Notes under the pieces: generated by a model
The model's database searches: none
What the model was told of the DNA's origin: nothing
What the model saw: the letters and a program-made list of their open reading frames with translations, nothing else
Translations under genes and position numbers: made by a program
Source: Bifidobacteriaceae bacterium
GTDB lineage: Bacteria > Actinomycetota > Actinomycetes > Actinomycetales > WQXJ01
Direction of reading: 5' to 3'
DNA: 5,755 bases
NCBI GenBank assembly: GCA_031258055.1
Contig: JAIRNM010000404.1
Location: 1 to 5,755 of the forward strand
In this document: piece after piece, positions 1-5,754 of the stretch
How the letters are laid out: each line of letters starts with the position of its first letter
Numbering within the stretch: position 1 is the first letter of the stretch

Positions 1-98
1 ACAAGGCGTCGCATTGTGTCCCAATAGAAGCTAAGCTGGGGCCTCGCATTCCTGCCGGAACGGGGCCCGGAGACGGTTGGCCGGGGTCGGCCGGTGGC
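1..98. other. gene-free edge downstream of manC
   Basis: These 98 bases lie between the left window edge and the manC stop codon. I see no convincing coding frame. Close to the stop, several GGCC/CCGG words could form short stems (for example around 79-96) that might help end the trpS-ligT-manC transcript. The stems are only about 4 base pairs and have no T-tract, so I do not call a terminator. The segment could also hold the 3' flank of a gene beyond the edge. Confidence 0.4.
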
Positions 99-1340
99 CT
101 ACAGGTAGTCTCGCAAACCTGACTTTTCTAGGTGTTCCACCAGGGCTTTCACATCTTGGAGGCGGTCGCGCGAGGAAACTAGGACGGCAGTGGGCGTGTC
201 CACCACCACCGCGTCCGGCAGGCCCAGCAAAGCGACTAACCGCCCGTCGGCCGTCACCATCACCGCCCCGTCGGAGTCAAGCGCCACCGGCGCCGGGCCG
301 CTCCCCTGGGCCAGTCGCGTCACGCCGTCCGCGTCCGGCGCTGTCAAGTCCGCCAGCGAGGCGAAGTCGCCCAGGTCGCTCCAGCCGAAATCCCCCGGCA
401 CCGTCGCCAAGCCTCCCTCGGCCGCCACCGGTTCGGCGATCGCGTAGTCGAAGGCGATCCTCTCCAGCCCCGGCCACACCGCTGCCGCCACCGCCTCGCG
501 CTGGTCGGTATCCCAGGCGTCAGCCATTCGCCCGATGCCGTCAGCCAACCCCGGCCGCAGTCGCCGCAGTTGTTCCGCCACCAGGCTGGCCCTGAACACG
601 AACATGCCTGCGTTCCAGCGGTAGTCGCTGTCCGCGAGGTAGCGCTCAGCCGTCGCTCGATCCGGCTTCTCCTTGAAGGCCGCTACCCGCTTGATCTGGG
701 GGGCTTGGACCAGGCCCAGGCTCGGTCCAGCCTTGATGTAGCCGTAGGCGGTGGTCGGATCGGTTGGCTTGACGCCAATGGTGGCGATGAATCCCTCCAA
801 AGCGGCCAAGTAGGCCGCTTCCACCGCCTGGGCGAAGGCCCGTTGGTCATCAATGATGTGGTCAGCCGCGAATGAGCCCACCACAACGTCACCGTAGCGG
901 CGCTGGGCTATAGCGGCGGCCAGGGCGATGGCGGGCATCGAATCCTTCGGCCCTGGCTCAATCAAAAGATTGTCCCGGTGGCCCAATCTGGATGCACCAT
1001 TTGAGGGGCGGCACGAACTATCCCCCCTTTGGTCGGATTCTGGCGCGGCCAGCCCTTGAGAGACAAGACTCGGCTCATTGGTTGAAGCCGCGGCCGTCGA
1101 GTGGTCTAGGCCGGGCAGTTGAGCGGCGACGGCGGCGGCGTGAGCAGCACCAGTCACCACTTCGACTCGGTTCGCTCCCGCCAATGGTTCAAGCCGGTCC
1201 CAGGCCTGTTGGATCAAGGTCCTGCCGACCCCGGTTAAGTCCAACAGGAACTTGGGTTGGGCGGCGCGCGAAAGCGGCCACAACCGCTTGCCCGCTCCCC
1301 CAGCCGGAATGACGGCAACGAAGTCAGCCAACGGATTCAT
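99..1340 (-). CDS. manC: mannose-1-phosphate guanylyltransferase (GDP-mannose pyrophosphorylase)
   Basis: Makes GDP-mannose from mannose-1-phosphate and GTP in the cytoplasm; in actinobacteria this feeds mannosylated lipids, lipoglycans and protein mannosylation. The nucleotidyltransferase signature is at residues 13-25 (GGAGKRLWPLSR region), followed by QPKFLLDL (28-35). Further family blocks are IEPGPKDS (127-134), GSFAADH (155-161), FKEKPD (222-227), YRWNAGMFVF (240-249) and GDFGWSDLGDF (316-326). The C-terminal part (about 340-400) matches the short actinobacterial form; there is no fused phosphomannose isomerase domain. At 413 residues it is longer than the roughly 360-370 I expect, because of an insertion at about residues 79-122, described under findings. 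The ATG overlaps the stop of the upstream phosphoesterase gene by 4 bases (ATGA) and has a GGAG Shine-Dalgarno at 1346-1349, five bases upstream, so the two are probably translationally coupled. Some databases call the actinobacterial gene manB. Confidence 0.93.
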   Translation of the reverse strand: MNPLADFVAVIPAGGAGKRLWPLSRAAQPKFLLDLTGVGRTLIQQAWDRLEPLAGANRVEVVTGAAHAAAVAAQLPGLDHSTAAASTNEPSLVSQGLAAPESDQRGDSSCRPSNGASRLGHRDNLLIEPGPKDSMPAIALAAAIAQRRYGDVVVGSFAADHIIDDQRAFAQAVEAAYLAALEGFIATIGVKPTDPTTAYGYIKAGPSLGLVQAPQIKRVAAFKEKPDRATAERYLADSDYRWNAGMFVFRASLVAEQLRRLRPGLADGIGRMADAWDTDQREAVAAAVWPGLERIAFDYAIAEPVAAEGGLATVPGDFGWSDLGDFASLADLTAPDADGVTRLAQGSGPAPVALDSDGAVMVTADGRLVALLGLPDAVVVDTPTAVLVSSRDRLQDVKALVEHLEKSGLRDYL

Positions 1341-1933
1341 GCGGGCTCCAGGTGATTGGCGGCTACAGTGATGGGAGACGGCGCCTTGGTCTGGGAGGCG
1401 GCCAGGGGGAATTGACGGCAGGAGTGCCAGACGGCATCGGACTCAAGTAGGCATACCTCGACGGTGCCGACTGTGAACGTCTCATCCAAGCTGTCCAAGG
1501 CGTACTGGGCGCGGTTAAGAGACGGCTCCGGCGCGTCCTGGGCCAACGTAACATGCGGGTGATACGGAAAGCGCTCCTCCAGGTCCGTGACCACGCTTCG
1601 AAGGCGCGCCGCAAGCGCTTGACACTGCTCGAAGCCCTCCGCCACCTTGGCGAAAACTACGGGGCTGACCGGCCGGAACGTATCTACGCCGCGCAAACGG
1701 ACGGAAAAGCCGGGAAACTGAGCGCTCAAGGCCCCGATGCGATCAGCCAGCCCCGGCAGGTCGGCCTGGGGTACGGCCGTCGGCGGGATCAGGGTGATGT
1801 GCGGCGGGATAACCTCCGCACAGGGATCGCCGAAGCAGGCCCGCGCCCGCTGGAGACGCCCGGCTAACGGCTCGGGCACCATCAGTGCGACGCCCAGGCA
1901 AACCTGGCCAGGTCCGACCGCCGGGATCCTCAT
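1337..1933 (-). CDS. 2'-5' RNA ligase / cyclic phosphodiesterase family protein (2H phosphoesterase)
   Basis: A member of the LigT-like 2H phosphoesterase superfamily. Family members hydrolyse 2',3'-cyclic phosphates or 2'-5' linkages in RNA, and some join tRNA halves in vitro; the physiological substrate here is unknown. The two diagnostic H-x-T motifs are present: H45-I-T47 in PPHITLIPP and H127-V-T129 in YHPHVTLA, about 80 residues apart as the two-lobed fold requires. The core ends near WHSCRQFPL (169-177), and the last 20 or so residues look like an unstructured tail. The gene lies between trpS and manC with ATGA overlaps on both sides (1930-1933 and 1337-1340). A weak purine-rich stretch (GAGGGAAGG, 1946-1954) lies 12 bases before the ATG, further than optimal, so its translation probably depends on ribosomes ending trpS. 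Position next to trpS hints at a tRNA-related role, but that is inference. Confidence 0.9.
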   Translation of the reverse strand: MRIPAVGPGQVCLGVALMVPEPLAGRLQRARACFGDPCAEVIPPHITLIPPTAVPQADLPGLADRIGALSAQFPGFSVRLRGVDTFRPVSPVVFAKVAEGFEQCQALAARLRSVVTDLEERFPYHPHVTLAQDAPEPSLNRAQYALDSLDETFTVGTVEVCLLESDAVWHSCRQFPLAASQTKAPSPITVAANHLEPA

Positions 1934-2949
1934 TCGGCCCGAGCGCCTTCCCTCAGCCCGAAACGGGCGGCGATGCGACCGTAAACCTCCGCCGCGATCG
2001 CTTGGGCGCGCTGCTTTCCTTCGTTCAGCAGGCCGTCAAGCTGGGCTGGGTCAGCCAGGTACTGAGCCGTCCGCTCCCGCAGGGGGCGTAAGGACTCGAC
2101 CACAAGTTCCGCCAAGTCCACTTTCAGATGGCCGTAAAGCTTGCCTTCGTATCGCTGAACGATTTCCGGCACCGGCTGACCGGTAAGGGCCGAATAGATT
2201 GACAGTAGGTTAGCTAAGCCCGGCTTATTGGCCGGGTCCCAAGTGATTTCGCTACCCGAATCGGTGACCGCCGCCTTGATTCGCTTAGTGATCGTCTTCG
2301 GATCATCCAACAGTTCGATGATCCCAGCCGGATGGCCTGTCTTCGACATTTTCGCGCCCGGCTCGCGCAGGTCGTAGATCTTGGCCGTCTCTCTTATGAT
2401 GAGCGGCTTGGGCACTACTGCGGTTCCCTCGCCATACCTTGAATTGAGTCTGGTCGCCAGGAGGCGGGAAAGCTCCAGATGTTGGCGCTGATCCTCCCCG
2501 ACCGGCACCAACGCGGCGTCATAGAGCAAGATGTCCGCCGCCATCAGGACCGGGTAATCAAACAGCCCCAAAGAGACCGATTGGTCACCCAACCTGGCTG
2601 ATTTGTCCTTGAACTGGGTCATTCGCCCCGCTTCGCCAAAGCCGGTCAGGCAGTTGAGCAGCCAGGTCAATTGAGTGTGCTCCGGCACCTGCGACTGGAC
2701 GAAAAGGATCGACTTGGCCGGATCGACCCCGGCAGCCAAGAACTGAGCGGCGGTTGCCCGCACCCTCTGCTCTAGTTGGGCAGGGTCAGGGTTGACCGTC
2801 AGCGCGTGCAAATCCACCACCGAGTAGACACAGTCGTAGTCCGTTTGCAGATTCACCCATTGCTGCAGCGCCCCCAGGTAGTTCCCCAGGTGAAGCGAAT
2901 CGGCAGTCGGCTGGATGCCGGAAAAGGCACGAGGTTTAGGCGATGGCAC
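1930..2949 (-). CDS. trpS: tryptophanyl-tRNA synthetase
   Basis: Charges tRNA-Trp with tryptophan using ATP; class Ic synthetase, cytoplasmic and essential. At 339 residues it has normal length. Landmarks are FSGIQPTADSLHLGNY at 9-24 (HLGN is the HIGH-type ATP site), the tryptophan-pocket stretch DYPVLMAADILLYDA (131-145), VPVGEDQRQHLEL (148-160), and the KMSKS loop, here KMSKT (200-204). The GTG start is effectively forced: an in-frame TAG lies two codons upstream (2953-2955) and no other start codon occurs before the conserved FSGIQPT. No Shine-Dalgarno precedes it, but a promoter-like hexamer lies 7 bases upstream, so the mRNA is probably leaderless. That leaves no room for a T-box or attenuator leader. 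It is the first gene of a three-gene operon with the phosphoesterase and manC. Nothing looks damaged. Confidence 0.98.
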   Translation of the reverse strand: MPSPKPRAFSGIQPTADSLHLGNYLGALQQWVNLQTDYDCVYSVVDLHALTVNPDPAQLEQRVRATAAQFLAAGVDPAKSILFVQSQVPEHTQLTWLLNCLTGFGEAGRMTQFKDKSARLGDQSVSLGLFDYPVLMAADILLYDAALVPVGEDQRQHLELSRLLATRLNSRYGEGTAVVPKPLIIRETAKIYDLREPGAKMSKTGHPAGIIELLDDPKTITKRIKAAVTDSGSEITWDPANKPGLANLLSIYSALTGQPVPEIVQRYEGKLYGHLKVDLAELVVESLRPLRERTAQYLADPAQLDGLLNEGKQRAQAIAAEVYGRIAARFGLREGARAE

Positions 2950-2956
2950 GGGCTAC

Positions 2957-2986
2957 ATTCTGGCATCCGACCCGGCCACGCCCCAA
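2957..2986 (-). promoter_or_regulatory. putative trpS operon promoter (leaderless start)
   Basis: On the minus strand a TTGGGG hexamer (2981-2986) lies 18 bases before CAGAAT (2957-2962), which is preceded by TGC, an extended -10 arrangement. The hexamer ends 7 bases before the trpS GTG, so transcription would begin at or within a base of the start codon. The -35 and the first -10 base are imperfect; the support comes from position and from the missing Shine-Dalgarno. Confidence 0.5.
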
Positions 2987-3006
2987 ACCGACCGCCTGGA
3001 CCGATC

Positions 3007-3012
3007 TAAACT
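3007..3012 (+). promoter_or_regulatory. putative -10 element for the ACT-domain gene (leaderless start)
   Basis: TAAACT fits the actinobacterial TANNNT -10 pattern and ends 7 bases before the ATG at 3020, placing the transcription start at the start codon. There is no clear -35 hexamer; the expected position (about 2983-2990) overlaps the -35 region of the divergent trpS promoter. No Shine-Dalgarno precedes the ATG. Confidence 0.5.
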
Positions 3013-3019
3013 TGATGGT

Positions 3020-3418
3020 ATGGAATCGACGGAACTTGAGGTCTTGCCTGGGCGCTTTTCAATTATCAAACTGCCGTCGATAGCCCATGCGGCGGTCCTG
3101 ATTGGCCTGCCGGGTTCCCATCCGGCTTTCCTGGCGATCACCGAGCATGAAATCTCGCTGGTCTGTCCCACAGCGGCCGTGCCGCGCACAGCGACAACCC
3201 GCGAGGACGGCTGGTCGCTCATGCGCCTACCGGGCGAACTGGATTTCCGCCTGGTCGGCTTGTTGGCGGGGCTGACGACAACTTTGGCTGAGGCTCAAGT
3301 GCCAGTGTTCGCCTGTTCGACTTTCGACACCGACTATCTGCTGGTCAAGTCCGTCAACTTGGAGCGCGCCGCCCGGGCCTTAGCCGAATCAGGCGTCACC
3401 GTCCACCTTCCCGCCTGA
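3020..3418 (+). CDS. ACT domain-containing protein (ACT_7/CASTOR-like), function unknown
   Basis: A 132-residue protein that is essentially a pair of small ACT-like modules. The N-terminal part (about 10-70) contains the SLVCP patch (46-50), which in this family lies before a GW-x-LM-L strand (here residues 64-70). The C-terminal ACT module (about 74-130) contains the characteristic STFDTDYLLVK (100-110) followed by a helix LERAARALAESG (114-125). ACT domains usually bind amino acids or other small ligands and control a partner. These stand-alone proteins are widespread in bacteria, but I know no established role. The reading frame is open back to an ATG at 2915, but that extension is antisense to the start of trpS and has no family resemblance, so I chose the ATG at 3020. 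It is divergent from trpS and convergent with the exonuclease gene. Nearness to trpS makes an amino-acid-sensing role tempting, but nothing in the sequence proves it. Confidence 0.85.
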   Translation: MESTELEVLPGRFSIIKLPSIAHAAVLIGLPGSHPAFLAITEHEISLVCPTAAVPRTATTREDGWSLMRLPGELDFRLVGLLAGLTTTLAEAQVPVFACSTFDTDYLLVKSVNLERAARALAESGVTVHLPA

Positions 3419-3429
3419 CACCAGTCCCG

Positions 3430-3443
3430 AGACCCTTCGGTCT
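3430..3443 (+). terminator. small hairpin after the ACT-domain gene
   Basis: AGACC (3430-3434), loop CTTC, then GGTCT (3439-3443) give a perfect 5-base-pair stem starting 12 bases after the ACT-gene stop. No real T-tract follows, so on its own it would be a weak terminator. Confidence 0.35.
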
Positions 3444-3486
3444 GTTGCGTCGCTTCTGGGTGAGGAGGCCCCGTGGACGGCATCGG

Positions 3487-3517
3487 CGGAACGCTGGTGC
3501 CAGGCACGGGCGTTCCG
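3487..3517. terminator. strong hairpin between convergent genes, probable terminator
   Basis: CGGAACGC (3487-3494) pairs perfectly with GCGTTCCG (3510-3517). After a T-G wobble and one G-G mismatch, the stem continues as GTGC (3497-3500) with GCAC (3504-3507) around a 3-base loop. On the plus strand it is followed at once by TTTC, giving a plausible intrinsic terminator for the ACT-domain gene. On the minus strand it lies about 29 bases past the exonuclease stop and could end that transcript too. Its 3' arm is shared with a second hairpin at 3512-3526, so the two cannot form together. A dispersed palindromic repeat is an alternative explanation. Confidence 0.6.
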
Positions 3518-3526
3518 TTTCGGAAC
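3512..3526. repeat. alternative hairpin sharing an arm with the previous one
   Basis: GTTCCG (3512-3517), loop TTT, CGGAAC (3521-3526): a perfect 6-base-pair stem with a 3-base loop. The left arm is also the right arm of the 3487-3517 stem. The word CGGAAC or its complement therefore occurs three times in 40 bases. For the minus-strand transcript this smaller stem would be made first, about 20 bases after the exonuclease stop. Confidence 0.6.
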
Positions 3527-3545
3527 CTGCCGCCGGGCTCGAAGG

Positions 3546-4430
3546 TCATCCTCCGGGCTGATAGCCGGGCAGGTCGTAGACCACGGCGAAGGGAGCGTGA
3601 TCGGTCCAGCGGCCGTCATAACGTTCCGGTTTGTCGATCCTGAAATCAACCGCTTTCGCCGCCAGGCCAGGCGTGGCAATCTGGTAGTCAATCCTCCAGC
3701 CGGTGTCGTTGTCGAACGCCTTGCCGCGCCATGACCACCACGTATACGGGCCTTCCCGCTCGCCCGCCAACTGGCGTCCCACATCCACCCAGCCCAGGTC
3801 CTCGAACCAACCGGTCAACGCCGCCCGCTCCTGAGGCAGGAAACCCGCGTTCTTCTGGTTTCCCCGCCAGTTCTTGAGGTCGGCTTCGCGGTGGGCCACG
3901 TTGAAGTCCCCGCACACCACCACCTGACGCTCGGCCCTGTCCGAGCCATCGGCGGTATTTTCGGCACCCCCTTTGGCCGATGCCGTCGCCCCAGCCCCGC
4001 CTTTTAGTTCCGCCAAGCGCTTCGTCATGGCCTCAAGGAAGGCGAGCTTGTGCTCCTGGCGTTCTGTGCCGACCTCGCCCGAATGGACATAGGCACTGAC
4101 TACCGTCAACATCTGGCCGTCCGCCAAAGTTAGGTCTGTTTCCAGCCAACGCCCAGTGTGCGTATCAAGCGGCTCCAGTCCAGGCAGGCCTTCCCGCACC
4201 GCGCTGACCGGCAGGAGCGAGGACACCGCCACCCCAGCGCGGCCCTTGATCCGACAGACTGACTGATGGTTGTCGCGGCCAGGCAGAAACGGGTCGAGGA
4301 CTTCAGCCGGGGCCCGCACTTCTTGTAAACAGAGCACATCGGGCGAATTCGCCCGCAGCCAGGAGCCCATGCCTTTGCGCATGGCCGCACGAATGCCGCC
4401 CACGTTCAACGAGGTGATCTCTAAACTCAC
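3546..4430 (-). CDS. xth: exodeoxyribonuclease III (AP endonuclease, Xth family)
   Basis: Cuts DNA at abasic sites and removes 3' blocking groups or nucleotides during base-excision repair; a Mg-dependent exonuclease/endonuclease/phosphatase-fold enzyme. Visible catalytic residues are N9 (SLNVGGIRAA), E37 in CLQEVRA, Y114 in SAYVHSG, D175 and N177 in GDFNVAH, D249 in GWRIDYQ, and D277-H278 in TDHAP. The stretch YTWWSWRGKAFDNDTGWRIDY (229-249) is typical of actinobacterial members. Position 11, Asn in E. coli ExoIII and Asp in human APE1, is Gly here. At 294 residues it is slightly long because of a Gly/Ala-rich insertion at about 143-168. The GTG start is forced by an in-frame TAG four codons upstream; GAGG ends only 2 bases before the GTG, too close to act as a normal Shine-Dalgarno. 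It appears to be transcribed alone, convergent with the ACT-domain gene. Confidence 0.96.
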   Translation of the reverse strand: MSLEITSLNVGGIRAAMRKGMGSWLRANSPDVLCLQEVRAPAEVLDPFLPGRDNHQSVCRIKGRAGVAVSSLLPVSAVREGLPGLEPLDTHTGRWLETDLTLADGQMLTVVSAYVHSGEVGTERQEHKLAFLEAMTKRLAELKGGAGATASAKGGAENTADGSDRAERQVVVCGDFNVAHREADLKNWRGNQKNAGFLPQERAALTGWFEDLGWVDVGRQLAGEREGPYTWWSWRGKAFDNDTGWRIDYQIATPGLAAKAVDFRIDKPERYDGRWTDHAPFAVVYDLPGYQPGG

Positions 4431-4436
4431 CGCCTC

Positions 4437-4442
4437 AGCCTA
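4437..4442 (-). promoter_or_regulatory. putative -10 element for the exonuclease gene (leaderless start)
   Basis: On the minus strand TAGGCT fits TANNNT and ends 6 bases before the GTG start at 4430, so the RNA would begin at the start codon. A possible -35, TTCGGT, lies 17 bases upstream (4460-4465) but is a poor match. The same hexamer contains the in-frame TAG that limits the gene's 5' end. Confidence 0.45.
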
Positions 4443-4568
4443 ACCGGCCCCTCCAACCGACCGAACCCGACCGCCGTCCGCCTTCAGCCAGCGGGGCAAG
4501 GACCCAACATTCGACGACTAGATCACTCGGCCGACGCAACTTTGACGAATGTGCGCCGAGTCTTGCTT

Positions 4569-4585
4569 CTCGGTGAGCCACCGAG
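4569..4585. repeat. perfect 7-bp hairpin within the repeat cluster
   Basis: CTCGGTG (4569-4575), loop AGC, CACCGAG (4579-4585). It covers the first copy of the 14-base tandem repeat and can be extended by T-G wobbles. It lies about 40 bases after the permease stop and may back up transcription termination. The surrounding 4431-4626 spacer has no supported gene. Confidence 0.6.
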
Positions 4586-4599
4586 GGTGAGCCACCGAG
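4572..4599. repeat. tandem duplication of a 14-base unit
   Basis: GGTGAGCCACCGAG occurs twice with no gap and no mismatch (4572-4585 and 4586-4599). The core GTGAGCCAC appears a third time inverted at 4609-4617. The copies lie between the ABC permease stop and the exonuclease promoter. Confidence 0.9.
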
Positions 4600-4617
4600 T
4601 ACGTCCCTGTGGCTCAC
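4587..4617 (-). terminator. inverted repeat downstream of the ABC permease, possible terminator
   Basis: On the minus strand GTGAGCCAC (4617-4609) starts 9 bases after the permease stop and pairs perfectly with GTGGCTCAC (4595-4587) around a 13-base loop. A second identical 3' arm (4581-4573) offers an alternative partner with a longer loop. There is no T-tract, so it may be a terminator, an RNA 3'-end stabiliser, or a repeat of another kind. Confidence 0.5.
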
Positions 4618-4626
4618 GTGGGGCTG

Positions 4627-5754
4627 TTAGGCGGCCGTTTTTAGGGCCTCGCCGAACTTCACGCGGGCGCCGGTCCGCAGAATCGAATTCTCGTAGAGCT
4701 TGCCACCCAACCAAATCGCGCCAACGGTTGTCAGCAGCAATATGACCAGCGCAAGCACGGGCTCCCACCAGGCCGCGGTACCCGCGATGAGCCGCAAGGG
4801 CATGGCGATGGGACTGGAAAACGGGATGTATGACAACCATTCGATGACCGTCTTGTTGTCATTGAAGAAGATCACCAAGAAGTAGGGGACCATCACCACA
4901 ATCATGGTAGGTGACAGAACCGAGCCGACCTCCTCCAAGCGCGAAACCGTCGCCGCCGAACCAACCATCAAGGCCGAGAACATCACGAACGCCACCACAA
5001 AGAAGACTAAGAACCAGGCCAACGAGCCACCCAGCAATCCGAGGGGATCGACGTCAGCGACACCCGGCAGACCCATCGAATCAACTAGCGCCGACCAACC
5101 ACCGCCAACCACCAACCCCAGCCCGAAAGCCACCACCATGGCCGCCACCGTGGCGAAAGCCAGGATCGCGTTAGACAGAATCTTGCCCGCCAGCAGCGTC
5201 CGCGCCGGCACTGTCGCCAAGAGGATTTCGATCACCCTGGTTTGTTTCTCAACCACCGCGTTCTGAGCCGCCACCTGCCCATACATCATCACCAGCATGA
5301 AGAACAAGACCGAGAAAACAACCGCCGCGAAGTACCGGATAACACTGTTAATCGCCTCCGGTTCAAGCAGCCGGACAGTCGGGCTCAAAGTCAAGGCGCT
5401 GATCAGGCCACTTGGCGCCCGTTCTTTAGCGACAATCTCAAAACCCATCGGCGCTTCTTCCGACGGCACCACCGCCGCCTCGACCGACTCAGCCCCGACC
5501 GCTTCTTCCGCCGCCTCCACCGAATCGGCAGGCACCACTTCGTAGCCTTCCAAGTCGCCCAACTGACCAGCCAGTTCTCCCACCACCGCGATCTTGGTGG
5601 CTTCATCAGGCTTGGAATCGGATCGGACAATCAAGCCCGGCACCGCGGCGGCGGCGAACGCCAACACCACCATGATGACCGTACCGATCCGGAAAGACTT
5701 GGTCCGCACCTGGGCGCTCAGCTCGCGCCGCGTCACCAGCCCTACGCCCGTCAT
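4627..5754 (-). CDS. ABC-2 type transporter permease (NatB-like exporter subunit)
   Basis: Membrane subunit of an ABC exporter; with an ATPase partner such systems expel ions, drugs or peptides, but the substrate cannot be read from the sequence. The N-terminus VTRRELSAQVRTKSFRIGT (7-25) is the usual cytoplasmic elbow before the first membrane segment (about 24-43). An outer domain of roughly 95 residues follows (44-138, acidic, rich in Glu/Ala/Val). Then come membrane segments at about 141-160, 193-216, 243-268, 283-298 and 333-350. The cytoplasmic block VVEKQTRVIEILLATVPARTLLAGK (167-191) and the tail GGKLYENSILRTGARVKFGEAL (350-371) are characteristic of NatB/ABC-2 family permeases. The 375 residues look complete. 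The ATG begins one base from the window edge and reads ATGA, so an upstream gene, presumably the ATPase, may end in a 4-base overlap. It is followed by a repeat-rich spacer before the exonuclease gene. Confidence 0.92.
   Translation of the reverse strand: MTGVGLVTRRELSAQVRTKSFRIGTVIMVVLAFAAAAVPGLIVRSDSKPDEATKIAVVGELAGQLGDLEGYEVVPADSVEAAEEAVGAESVEAAVVPSEEAPMGFEIVAKERAPSGLISALTLSPTVRLLEPEAINSVIRYFAAVVFSVLFFMLVMMYGQVAAQNAVVEKQTRVIEILLATVPARTLLAGKILSNAILAFATVAAMVVAFGLGLVVGGGWSALVDSMGLPGVADVDPLGLLGGSLAWFLVFFVVAFVMFSALMVGSAATVSRLEEVGSVLSPTMIVVMVPYFLVIFFNDNKTVIEWLSYIPFSSPIAMPLRLIAGTAAWWEPVLALVILLLTTVGAIWLGGKLYENSILRTGARVKFGEALKTAA

Noticed and set aside
77..595. Open plus-strand frame of 172 residues, rich in Pro and Arg
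   Set aside because: It is the antisense of manC; its composition is what GC-rich codons give when read on the opposite strand, and it has no domain.
1022..1027. Run of six C (six G on the coding strand) inside manC, possible phase-variation or frameshift site
   Set aside because: Too short for efficient slippage, the frame is intact on both sides, and the preceding bases do not form a frameshift heptamer in the reading frame.
570..1312. Plus-strand open frames opposite the middle of manC
   Set aside because: Shadows of a well-supported gene; no recognisable motif and no start signal.
2915..3019. 35-residue N-terminal extension of the ACT-domain protein
   Set aside because: It overlaps the trpS start on the other strand, has no family resemblance, and would pass over the likely -10 element; the ATG at 3020 fits better.
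2950..3019. T-box or tryptophan attenuator upstream of trpS
   Set aside because: The divergent spacer is only 70 bases, has no T-box core or run of Trp codons, and the start looks leaderless.
3473..3643. Small plus-strand frame starting at GTG with GAGGAGG (3462-3468) upstream
   Set aside because: The purine run is only 4 bases from the GTG, the frame crosses the hairpins and runs about 100 bases antisense into the exonuclease gene, and it becomes Arg-rich as expected for a shadow.
4555..4565. 11-base word GCCGAGTCTTG also found inverted inside the ManC insertion (1064-1074)
   Set aside because: Several 11-base matches are expected by chance in a window of this size and the flanks do not match.
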